Shown: positions 1-6,210, counted from the stretch's first letter. The stretch: 7,635 nucleotides of DNA from Bacillota bacterium (GCA_023436765.1 JAEZHX010000108.1:1-7635), one strand, 5' to 3'. A program made the numbers and translations. The notes: generated by a model from the sequence alone, not told the origin.

Positions 1-1257
1 CTGATTCTATGGTTCTTTTATCAAATTCCGGTGTACAGTGTGATCATCAATCTTCTGATTCTGCCTATGATGACAGCGCTTATGCTATCTGCCATTGCGG
101 CCGGTATCATAGGATTATTCAGTATGCCCTTAGGCGTGTTTCTGATCGGAGGAGCAAATGGGATACTCGGTGTCATCGAAGGAGTATGCCGGCTGGGCAG
201 CAGTCTTCCAGGACATCTCTATACGACCGGGAAACCGGATAGGCTCGGGGTACTAATCTACCTATTGCTGCTAGCATACTTTTTATGGGCAGCAGGAAGA
301 TATCAGCGGAAACGTCTCCTCCTTCTGCCGGTACTTGCAGTGATGATACTGCTTTTACCGGAGAGAAGCCACGGGTTATCCATGACAATGCTGGATGTCG
401 GCCAGGGGGATGCCATCATCCTTAAGAACGAAACGGGAACGACCTATCTGATCGATGGGGGAAGCTCTGATGTCTATCAGGTGGGAAAAAACCGGCTACA
501 GCCCTATTTGTTGTCTACCGGTGAGGAGTGTATCGATTATGCCATAGTCACTCATGCAGATGAGGATCATGTGAACGGTCTGAAGGAACTGATGGAGGGG
601 GAAAAGATTAAGATCAGGCACCTTGCCCTGCCGGGAATAGAGATACAGAGCAGGAACATAATACCCTACGATGATAACCCTAATACTAATCGATTCAAGC
701 AAGGGGCTGCAATACCTAAGGACAGACTGGCTGCAGAGAAGGCCTATCTGGATCTGGAGCAGCTGGCTCTGAGCTGCGGCATCAAGGTTCTATATATCAA
801 TTCTGGAGATGAAATCTTGGATGGAGACTTACGGATAGAGTGTCTGCACCCGGAAGAAGACTATGAATTCTCCTCAAGCAATTCCTATTCTACAGTCTTA
901 AGTGTCACCTTTGGAGAGTTTGATCTCTTGTTGACCGGAGATCTGGAGCGGGACGGAGAGAAGCTGGTGATGGAGAAGCTGATGACGGAGAGCCAGGCTT
1001 CAGGGGATATGTATCTGTCCGACTATGATGTTCTGAAGGTTTCCCATCATGGATCCAGGAATTCTACTTATGAGGATTTTCTTACACTGATCAAACCGGA
1101 ATATTCCTTGATTTCCTGCAGCGAGACGAACAGGTATCAGCATCCACATCCGGAGCTTTTGGAGAGGTTAAAAAAAGTAGGAAGTGAAGTGTTTATCACA
1201 AAGAATAATGGTGCTGTAACTATAGCTACAGATGGCAGTGTCATGAAGATAAAATAG
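1..1257 (+). CDS. comEC: ComEC/Rec2 DNA-uptake channel, C-terminal part (5' truncated by window)
   Basis: The frame is open from base 1 and encodes the last 418 residues of a ComEC-type protein, the inner-membrane channel that passes single-stranded DNA into the cytoplasm during transformation. Residues 1 to about 125 hold several hydrophobic segments, the end of the Competence domain; the opening FYQIPVYS followed by an N-rich hydrophobic stretch is typical of that domain. From about residue 128 comes the metallo-beta-lactamase-like domain: LDVGQGD (131-137), a DGG turn, HADEDH metal motif (185-190), LLTGDLE with D314, and SHHGS (348-352), all in canonical order and apparently intact. This domain is thought to act on the non-transported strand. 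Full-length ComEC is usually 700-800 residues, so roughly half is missing to the left. The first internal ATG at 31 is not the real start. No T-tailed hairpin follows the stop, so read-through into the cassette is possible. Confidence 0.95.
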   Translation: MILWFFYQIPVYSVIINLLILPMMTALMLSAIAAGIIGLFSMPLGVFLIGGANGILGVIEGVCRLGSSLPGHLYTTGKPDRLGVLIYLLLLAYFLWAAGRYQRKRLLLLPVLAVMILLLPERSHGLSMTMLDVGQGDAIILKNETGTTYLIDGGSSDVYQVGKNRLQPYLLSTGEECIDYAIVTHADEDHVNGLKELMEGEKIKIRHLALPGIEIQSRNIIPYDDNPNTNRFKQGAAIPKDRLAAEKAYLDLEQLALSCGIKVLYINSGDEILDGDLRIECLHPEEDYEFSSSNSYSTVLSVTFGEFDLLLTGDLERDGEKLVMEKLMTESQASGDMYLSDYDVLKVSHHGSRNSTYEDFLTLIKPEYSLISCSETNRYQHPHPELLERLKKVGSEVFITKNNGAVTIATDGSVMKIK

Positions 1258-1287
1258 AAATATTTTATGTCTAAAAATGCGAAATAA

Positions 1288-1296
1288 TGGTATAAT
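1288..1296 (+). promoter_or_regulatory. Extended -10 promoter for the SLOG/RyR/TIR-kinase operon
   Basis: TGGTATAAT is a perfect extended -10 element (TGn followed by TATAAT at 1291-1296). No good -35 hexamer lies at the usual distance, as is allowed for extended -10 promoters. Transcription would begin near 1303, giving a leader of about 50 bases before the ATG at 1354. No operator-like palindrome is evident around it. Confidence 0.6.
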
Positions 1297-1339
1297 AGTA
1301 AATAGATAGGAAGTTAGATTACTAGAGAAGAGTGCAATG

Positions 1340-1346
1340 AAGGAGA
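1340..1346 (+). promoter_or_regulatory. Ribosome binding site that decides the SLOG gene start
   Basis: AAGGAGA lies 8 bases (counted from the end of GGAG) before ATG 1354 but only 5 bases before the in-frame TTG at 1351. Spacing and codon both favour ATG 1354. Confidence 0.65.
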
Positions 1347-1353
1347 TTTTTTG

Positions 1354-3282
1354 ATGTATATTAATTCCAATCAAATTGATGACTATAAAACTCCGATTTT
1401 TATAGGGATTACCGGACATCGTGATATAGTTGAGGAAGAACATATTATTTCACTGATTACTAAGATAATATATGAGGTTAAATTAAAATATGCAGAATCT
1501 CCGATTATTCTCTTAACTCCATTAGCTGAGGGAGCTGACAGGGCTGCAGCTAAGGCGATAAATAAAATCCGAAACGAAAGTATAAAGTATTCATTAATAC
1601 TACCCATGGATGAGAAAGAGTATCTGACTACATTTACGAGTGAGGAATCGATTCAGGAGTATGATCAGCTAAAAAAGAAAGCGATTGGTTGTTTGCAGGT
1701 ACCATTATTGAATCCGGATATTGTTCAGGGTACAGAATCGAAGGAAGAAAAGCAAGCAAAGCTATTTGCCAATATGGGGGCATATATCGTATTACATACT
1801 CAGATTCTGATTGCAGTTTGGAATGGAGCAGAAGAGTTAGAAAGAAAAGAATGTTTATTCAGGCGGGTAAATCAATTAGGGATTGGATGTGCTGCTTCAA
1901 GCGGCAGGTGCTCATATTATAATTTCAAACATGGTGGCACCTATCATATACTTAGAATGCGTTTCTTTGGAATAGAGGATGAATACAAAGGGGAAAGCAG
2001 CTATCTGGCCAAAAGAGAATTTGGCCCTGTTTACTGGATAAAAGCCCAAAGAAAATCATCTGATTATGTTGTTGGTGGAGAAGAGATGATTGGACCTATC
2101 TTTCCAGAATATCCAATTGACTATTCAAAAAATGATTACAGTGTAATTGCGTCAAATGGCATGTGTAGAAACAGAGTAATTGACCGGTTTGTGAAGGAAG
2201 AGAAGAGAAGCAACAAAGCACGTCGACCGGTATATGAAGAAATATTAGATCGGTTAAATCATTATAACGATGATATTTCTAAAAACTTTAAAAGATATCA
2301 ACACCAGCAGAATGATAAGAAGGGCTATGATTGCGAAATAAACAGAGTGGTAAATTGTTATTTGATATCAGATGCTTTGTCGCTGCATTATCAAAAGAAA
2401 CGCTATCGACAAAGTGTTTTTCTTATCGGTATAGCACTGCTCGCTATGCTGTCATTTAATCTTTATTCGGGGCCAATAAATAATATAGGGTTTCTTGTAT
2501 CCTATACTTTTCTTTATCTCTATGGGACGGGCTTTTATCTATTAAGAGTTAAGAAAGCAAGGTATCATGAAAAGTATCTTGAGTATAGGGGGATATCAGA
2601 AGCACTTAGGGTGCAAGTATTCTGGTCTATGGGTGGTTTGGATAAAAAGGTCTCAGAATATTATCTCACGAATCAAAAAAGTATTAACGAATGGATAAAA
2701 GTAGCGATAAAAAATGTTTCGATGATATATGACGTAACCCGTAACCCATCACAAAAGAAGTTATTGTTATCAAGAGGGTTTGATGACGTTTATAAATTAT
2801 GGTTGCAGGATCAAAGAGATTATTTTGTAAAGAAAGCGCCAGTGAAAGAGAAGAGACACAATAATAGTAAATTACTTTCCAAAATCATTTACTTAACAGC
2901 GTTCGTCATAACAGTATTCATATTAGTGAATTATATTGTACTAATGTTCAGTGACTCAGTAACAAATAAGGAATTAACAGATATTCTTCATAGATGGGGT
3001 ACTTTTCTGATTGGATTTATGCCGGTTATTGTTGCAATGATAACAGTATATTCTGAATTAATGGCATACGAAAAGCTCTCAACTAATTATTCGTGGATGA
3101 GAATGGTTTATTCTTTGGCAGTCCATGAATATGAGAGAATAAAAATGAATTATAGTAATGAAGAAAAAATAATGAAGGAAAAAATGAAAAAATTATTCTT
3201 TGAGGTAGGGATCGAGGCGCTAAATGAAAATGGGGAATGGGTAGGGTTATTTAAGGAGCGTACTCCCGAAATGCCAAAATAG
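1354..3282 (+). CDS. SLOG-domain protein with four predicted TM segments (SLATT-like nucleotide-gated effector candidate)
   Basis: This 642-residue protein begins with a SLOG/Rossmann-like nucleotide-binding domain (about 12-235). Its signatures are GITGHRD (18-24), LAEGADR (57-63), a mid-domain LFANMGAYI...LIAVWNG (137-158) and GGTYHI (194-199). These match a family of SLOG proteins linked to conflict systems. A cytoplasmic region follows, then two membrane segments (about 354-371 and 377-397), a conserved EYRGISEALRVQVFW block (410-424), a linker with WLQDQRDYF (483-491) and two more segments (about 510-532 and 548-567) before a charged tail. Paired membrane helices after SLOG resemble the SLATT effector domains proposed to form pores when the sensor binds a nucleotide; assignment to a specific SLATT family is inference. 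An odd point is a long insertion between VWNG and GGT (about 160-193) with cysteines 167, 179 and 186. First gene of the operon; its stop overlaps the next gene's ribosome binding site. Confidence 0.85.
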   Translation: MYINSNQIDDYKTPIFIGITGHRDIVEEEHIISLITKIIYEVKLKYAESPIILLTPLAEGADRAAAKAINKIRNESIKYSLILPMDEKEYLTTFTSEESIQEYDQLKKKAIGCLQVPLLNPDIVQGTESKEEKQAKLFANMGAYIVLHTQILIAVWNGAEELERKECLFRRVNQLGIGCAASSGRCSYYNFKHGGTYHILRMRFFGIEDEYKGESSYLAKREFGPVYWIKAQRKSSDYVVGGEEMIGPIFPEYPIDYSKNDYSVIASNGMCRNRVIDRFVKEEKRSNKARRPVYEEILDRLNHYNDDISKNFKRYQHQQNDKKGYDCEINRVVNCYLISDALSLHYQKKRYRQSVFLIGIALLAMLSFNLYSGPINNIGFLVSYTFLYLYGTGFYLLRVKKARYHEKYLEYRGISEALRVQVFWSMGGLDKKVSEYYLTNQKSINEWIKVAIKNVSMIYDVTRNPSQKKLLLSRGFDDVYKLWLQDQRDYFVKKAPVKEKRHNNSKLLSKIIYLTAFVITVFILVNYIVLMFSDSVTNKELTDILHRWGTFLIGFMPVIVAMITVYSELMAYEKLSTNYSWMRMVYSLAVHEYERIKMNYSNEEKIMKEKMKKLFFEVGIEALNENGEWVGLFKERTPEMPK

Positions 3283-3289
3283 GAGGTGA
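3281..3289 (+). promoter_or_regulatory. Near-perfect Shine-Dalgarno for the RyR gene
   Basis: AGGAGGTGA matches the anti-SD sequence over nine bases and overlaps the upstream TAG stop (3280-3282). It ends 4 bases before ATG 3294. Such a strong site predicts efficient translation of the small RyR protein, perhaps coupled to termination of the SLOG gene. Confidence 0.75.
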
Positions 3290-3293
3290 AATT

Positions 3294-3578
3294 ATGTACG
3301 AACCAAAACCGATAGATACAACAAATATAGAACTTTCAATAGAGATAGGTGAACTGATAGAGAGGCTTGCAGAAAACAATCACGATCTATGGGCAAAGCA
3401 ACGTATGAAAGATGGGTGGACCTATGGAGAGAAGCGGGATGATGTATCTAAAAAGCATCCATGCTTAACTGCATATGATCATTTACCGGATTCAGAGAAG
3501 GAATATGATAGAATTATGGCCAGAGAAGTTTTAAAAACAATTCAAGCTTTGGGATATGAATTAGTCAGAAAAAAGTAA
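3294..3578 (+). CDS. Stand-alone RyR (ryanodine receptor repeat) domain protein
   Basis: This 94-residue protein is almost exactly one RyR repeat domain (Pfam RyR family). It shows the family landmarks: P-x-PIDT (4-9), LAENNHDLWA (25-34), GW-x-YG (41-45), R48, KHPCL (54-58), Y61, EKEYDR (68-73) and LGYEL (86-90). The domain is named from the animal calcium-release channel, where such repeats form the RY12/RY34 modules, and it also occurs in bacteria, alone or fused to other domains. No membrane segment, signal peptide or enzyme motif is visible, so it is probably a cytoplasmic ligand-binding or adaptor protein. It lies 11 bases after the SLOG gene and 56 before the TIR-kinase gene. Because animal RY repeats include phosphorylated loops, being a kinase target is one possibility here; this is speculation. 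The domain identity is secure, the function is not. Confidence 0.85.
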   Translation: MYEPKPIDTTNIELSIEIGELIERLAENNHDLWAKQRMKDGWTYGEKRDDVSKKHPCLTAYDHLPDSEKEYDRIMAREVLKTIQALGYELVRKK

Positions 3579-3618
3579 GAAAATAAGCATACAGGTGAAC
3601 ATGATAAATCAGGATGGT

Positions 3619-3625
3619 AAAGGAG
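3619..3625 (+). promoter_or_regulatory. Ribosome binding site that decides the TIR-kinase start
   Basis: AAAGGAG lies 9 bases before ATG 3635. It sits inside the longer reading frame beginning at ATG 3614, which has no well-placed Shine-Dalgarno sequence. ATG 3635 is therefore preferred. Confidence 0.7.
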
Positions 3626-3634
3626 ATAATTGGA

Positions 3635-5143
3635 ATGAATCATGATAAAATTAGTGCCTATGAGGGAACCGATCCATACATATTCGTGAGCTATTCCCAT
3701 AAAGATAAAAGCATCATTATGGATGTTATTGAAGACCTATATAATGATGGGTATAGAATATGGTACGACTCGGGAATTGATCCGGGAACCGAATGGCCTG
3801 AGGAAATAGCAAAGCATATTAAAAACTGTTCTTTGTTTATTGTGTTTGTTTCTAATAATGCAATGAAATCACAGAACGTCAGACAAGAAATTAATTTTGC
3901 ATTAAATTTAGAAAAAAATATGGTGGTTATCTACATAGAAGAGACACAATTATCTGACGGAATGAGTATGCGCCTTAACCTGATACAGGCGATTCATAAA
4001 TATAAGTATGCGGATATTCAAAAGTTTTTTTCGAAATTGGTTAGAATTATCCCTATGAATATTAAAAATGAAAACAAGCCTTCTGAAAAAGTATTAGCGG
4101 ATAGTTCTCAGCAGAATCGTTATGAAATTGTAAGGATGCTAGGACAAGGCGGAATGTCAAGAGTTCTTCTGGCGCATGATAAATACTTGGATTCACTGTG
4201 TGCTATTAAAGAGATCAATAAGAATTCTACCTTGAGTAACAGTGTTTATGTTCAGTCAATCATGAATGAAATGAATATACTGAAAAAACTAAGGCATTCT
4301 GGTATACCAAGAGTCCTTGATTTTATAAATACTGATTCTTTGATAGGTTTTGTAATGGATTATATTGAAGGAGTATCATTAGCATCAATCGTTGATAAAA
4401 ACGGTGCACAGGATGAGACCGTAGTGATTTCCTGGGCGAAACAAATATGCGATATTATGAATTATTTACATGAGTCAGATCATCCAATTATCGTCAGAGA
4501 TATAAAACCAGGCAATCTATTAATTGACTCATCCAATAAACTGTATATGATAGATTTCCATATTGCAAAAGTATATGATCCTTCTGTCATGAAAGATGAA
4601 TTAAATATTGGTTCCCATGGCTTTGCAGCGCCTGAGCAATATGGTTGGTATAAGAATATGGGACAAAGTGATAAGAGAACTGATATTTATGGATTTGGTA
4701 AGACCATGTTTCAAATGCTTACCGGCGTGAATTCTTATGAACTCGAAAAAAATGTTTCTGTTAGAGATGCTAATCCCAAGGTATCAAGAGCATTAGATGA
4801 TATTATCAGTAAATGCATTATGTTTGAGCCAAATGATAGGTATCAGTCATTTCAGGAAGTAACACAGGATTTAAATCTGCTTCATAAGGACGATAAATCT
4901 TATGCTACCGATATATTCAAAAAGGATCAAAAATCTAAGCCAATGCCTGATAGAGAGGTAGTGCCTAATGCAGAGGCGATAGTAAGTGATCTAAGAAAAT
5001 ATATTGAAGTACAAACTGAGAATTATGATTTCAGTACATGTATATTATCACCGATTGATAATGAGACAAATGCTTGGGATGCCCAAGATCTCTCTACAAA
5101 AAAAACACCTATTATCTTGCTGGATAGTGATGACACGGAATAG
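3635..5143 (+). CDS. TIR domain - Hanks-type Ser/Thr protein kinase fusion
   Basis: This 502-residue protein joins two domains and has no membrane segment. Residues about 13-140 form a TIR domain: FVSYSHKD (17-24), a BB-loop-like IDPGTEW (48-54), SLFIVFVS (66-73) and a helix with E85 where catalytic TIRs carry their NADase glutamate. Residues about 163-416 form a protein kinase: glycine loop GQGGMSRV (170-177), AIKE with K192, catalytic loop VRDIKPGN (287-294, D289, K291, N294), metal-binding D307, AAPEQYG (331-337) and TDIYGFG (349-355). The usual DFG reads DFH (307-309), and the activation segment has glutamate 322 where related kinases have a threonine. A low-complexity tail (417-502) ends in acidic residues. 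It may sense a trigger by phosphorylation and make an NAD-derived signal, or the kinase may control the TIR; both are inferences. Last gene of the cassette. An alternative ATG at 3614 would add 7 residues. Confidence 0.9.
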   Translation: MNHDKISAYEGTDPYIFVSYSHKDKSIIMDVIEDLYNDGYRIWYDSGIDPGTEWPEEIAKHIKNCSLFIVFVSNNAMKSQNVRQEINFALNLEKNMVVIYIEETQLSDGMSMRLNLIQAIHKYKYADIQKFFSKLVRIIPMNIKNENKPSEKVLADSSQQNRYEIVRMLGQGGMSRVLLAHDKYLDSLCAIKEINKNSTLSNSVYVQSIMNEMNILKKLRHSGIPRVLDFINTDSLIGFVMDYIEGVSLASIVDKNGAQDETVVISWAKQICDIMNYLHESDHPIIVRDIKPGNLLIDSSNKLYMIDFHIAKVYDPSVMKDELNIGSHGFAAPEQYGWYKNMGQSDKRTDIYGFGKTMFQMLTGVNSYELEKNVSVRDANPKVSRALDDIISKCIMFEPNDRYQSFQEVTQDLNLLHKDDKSYATDIFKKDQKSKPMPDREVVPNAEAIVSDLRKYIEVQTENYDFSTCILSPIDNETNAWDAQDLSTKKTPIILLDSDDTE

Positions 5144-5166
5144 TGAATAGACTTTAGGAGGCAATC

Positions 5167-5877
5167 ATGAACAGTGCAGTCAGACGGGGATATATCGATA
5201 CCGACCGGGAACAGTTCGCTCCCGACAAGCTGCCCCTTTTGCGCAGAGCACAGCAGGAGATCCTTTATCTTTTGGAGCGAGGCTATCCGATCAAGAGTGC
5301 CTCCACCTTTGTCGGAAACCATTATATGCTAAGTGAGCGCCAGAGGCTTGCCATCGTACGGGCAACAGCTGAACGGGATGTTGTGGCGATGCGGCTGAAT
5401 AAGCTTAAGGAGGATGGGGTCAAAGGTCAGGAGGTCTTCATCGATGGACTGAACCTGATCATAACGCTGGAGGTAGCCCTATCCGGCTCTACTCTGATCC
5501 GCTGCATGGACCGGACCATCCGTGACCTGGCAGGACTCAGGGGCACTTATCGGCTGATCGATAAGACGGATCGGGCAATCGAACTGATCGGAGAGAAGCT
5601 GACCGGGTTGGGAGTGAGCAGGGTTACCTTCTACCTAGATGCTCCTGTTTCCAATACGGGCAGGCTGAAGACCAGGATTTTTGAACAGTTGGAGCCATAT
5701 CCATTTGAGGTATCTGTCGAACTCTCCGGACATGTGGATGCACTGCTTAAGGGGTTAAATAATGTGGTCACCAGTGATGCTATCATTCTGAACCATTGCG
5801 GCAGTTATCTTAATCTGGCAGCAGATATTATTCACGAGAAGCTGCCGGAGGCAGGATATGTTGATTTGAGCCAGTGA
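5167..5877 (+). CDS. DUF434-family protein (DUF434 + DUF5616)
   Basis: This 236-residue protein matches the uncharacterised DUF434 family. The N-terminal part (about 20-80) is helical and contains a basic run with ASTFVGNHY (45-53) and LSERQR (55-60). The C-terminal part has an alternating strand-helix pattern with VFIDGLNLI (90-98), FYLDAPVSNTGRLK (155-168) and TSDAIIL (202-208). The aspartates 93, 158 and 204 sit at strand ends in the way seen in PIN/NYN-like nucleases, but that resemblance is only by eye. AGGAGG at 5156-5161 is 5 bases before the ATG. No promoter is evident in the 23 bases after the TIR-kinase stop, so it is probably read from upstream. Its base composition resembles comEC and the Mur ligase rather than the cassette, which suggests it is part of the resident chromosome. 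Function unknown. Confidence 0.85.
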   Translation: MNSAVRRGYIDTDREQFAPDKLPLLRRAQQEILYLLERGYPIKSASTFVGNHYMLSERQRLAIVRATAERDVVAMRLNKLKEDGVKGQEVFIDGLNLIITLEVALSGSTLIRCMDRTIRDLAGLRGTYRLIDKTDRAIELIGEKLTGLGVSRVTFYLDAPVSNTGRLKTRIFEQLEPYPFEVSVELSGHVDALLKGLNNVVTSDAIILNHCGSYLNLAADIIHEKLPEAGYVDLSQ

Positions 5878-5949
5878 TACTACCTACTAGCTCATTTAGA
5901 CAAGAGCTGCAGAACCCGGTAATTGTACATCCTAATGTTAATGAAAGCT

Positions 5950-5995
5950 AGTCTGCTTCAAACGGCATATAGAAGCCAGGGAGCAGACTTTTTTT
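5950..5995 (+). terminator. Rho-independent terminator-like hairpin after the DUF434 gene
   Basis: AGTCTGCT (5950-5957) pairs perfectly with AGCAGACT (5982-5989), and seven T residues run from 5989 to 5995. The loop is long (24 bases) but contains GGC (5964-5966) and GCC (5975-5977), which could form an inner stem. It would end transcripts from comEC, the cassette and the DUF434 gene. Confidence 0.75.
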
Positions 5996-6050
5996 GCCTG
6001 ATAGAATGGGAATACCCGCTTAAGACCACGGTCTCTATACGATCTTTTTC

Positions 6051-6078
6051 TTTACAAAAATAAAATTTAACCTATAAT
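6051..6078 (+). promoter_or_regulatory. Candidate sigma-A promoter P1 for the Mur ligase gene
   Basis: TTTACA (6051-6056) and TATAAT (6073-6078) are separated by 16 bases. The start would fall near 6085, leaving a leader of about 130 bases. The 11 bases ATAGATAGGAA just after the -10 (6080-6090) also occur after the cassette promoter. Confidence 0.65.
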
Positions 6079-6154
6079 GATAGATAGGAAAAATATCATA
6101 ATGGGGTTGAATCCGCCTTCCTGCAATATTGCTGAAACCTCACAGCATCAATAA

Positions 6155-6183
6155 TTCATAGGATATTTTACGTAAAATATAAT
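6155..6183 (+). promoter_or_regulatory. Candidate sigma-A promoter P2 for the Mur ligase gene
   Basis: TTCATA (6155-6160, four of six consensus bases) and TATAAT (6178-6183) are separated by 17 bases. The start would fall near 6190, about 29 bases before the TTG. The spacer and part of the -10 are covered by an 18-bp palindrome, so this promoter could be controlled by a bound regulator. Confidence 0.45.
6163..6180. repeat. Perfect 18-bp palindrome, possible operator
   Basis: ATATTTTACGTAAAATAT equals its own reverse complement over all 18 bases. It fills the spacer of candidate promoter P2 and overlaps the first bases of its -10. A dimeric repressor site is a reasonable reading. It lacks a T-tail and loop, so it is not a terminator. 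AT-rich palindromes can also arise by chance. Confidence 0.5.
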
Positions 6184-6202
6184 ATAGTAATCGATTCATC
6201 TT

Positions 6203-6210
6203 AAAGGAGG
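6203..6210 (+). promoter_or_regulatory. Ribosome binding site that decides the Mur ligase TTG start
   Basis: AAAGGAGG ends 8 bases before TTG 6219. Another in-frame TTG at 6213 is only 2 bases away and unlikely. No in-frame ATG lies near the site, and the protein begins MKLDYLLERI, a normal start for this family. Confidence 0.8.

Larger units (their letters stand above)
1258..5143 (+). other. AT-rich three-gene SLOG-TM / RyR / TIR-kinase cassette
   Basis: This stretch, between comEC and the DUF434 gene, carries its own promoter and three co-directional genes with gaps of 11 and 56 bases, so it reads as one operon. Its base composition differs visibly from both sides: 15 of 60 bases are G or C at 2881-2940, against 33 of 60 at 5221-5280. 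No transposase, integrase, tRNA or clear direct repeat marks its ends, so the mode of arrival is unknown. The domains (SLOG, paired membrane segments, RyR, TIR, kinase) are ones known from nucleotide-based prokaryotic conflict systems. Treating it as a unit is an inference from strand, spacing, composition and theme. Confidence 0.7.

Noticed and set aside
1214..1231. CTGTA/TACAG inverted repeat near the comEC stop as a terminator
   Set aside because: The stem is only five pairs, lies inside the coding region and is not followed by a T run.
1168..1443. 91-residue open frame on the - strand across the comEC end and the cassette promoter
   Set aside because: Composition is that of an AT-rich antisense shadow, and both overlapped + strand genes are well supported.
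1689..1922. 77-residue + strand frame inside the SLOG gene, considered as evidence of a frameshift
   Set aside because: Its translation has no SLOG-like motifs, while the main frame keeps motifs before and after the stretch.
1258..5166. Insertion sequence, integron or attachment-site boundaries around the cassette
   Set aside because: I looked for terminal repeats, a transposase or integrase and a tRNA at both ends and found none that I could support.
5941..6061. Small + strand reading frame from ATG 5941, about 39 codons
   Set aside because: It runs across the T-tailed hairpin, has no good ribosome binding site and shows no recognisable protein pattern.
6101..6154. 17-codon frame in the P1 leader (ATG 6101 to TAA 6152) as a possible regulatory leader peptide
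   Set aside because: Only a weak AGGAA precedes it at poor spacing, there is no run of a single amino acid's codons, and no attenuator follows.
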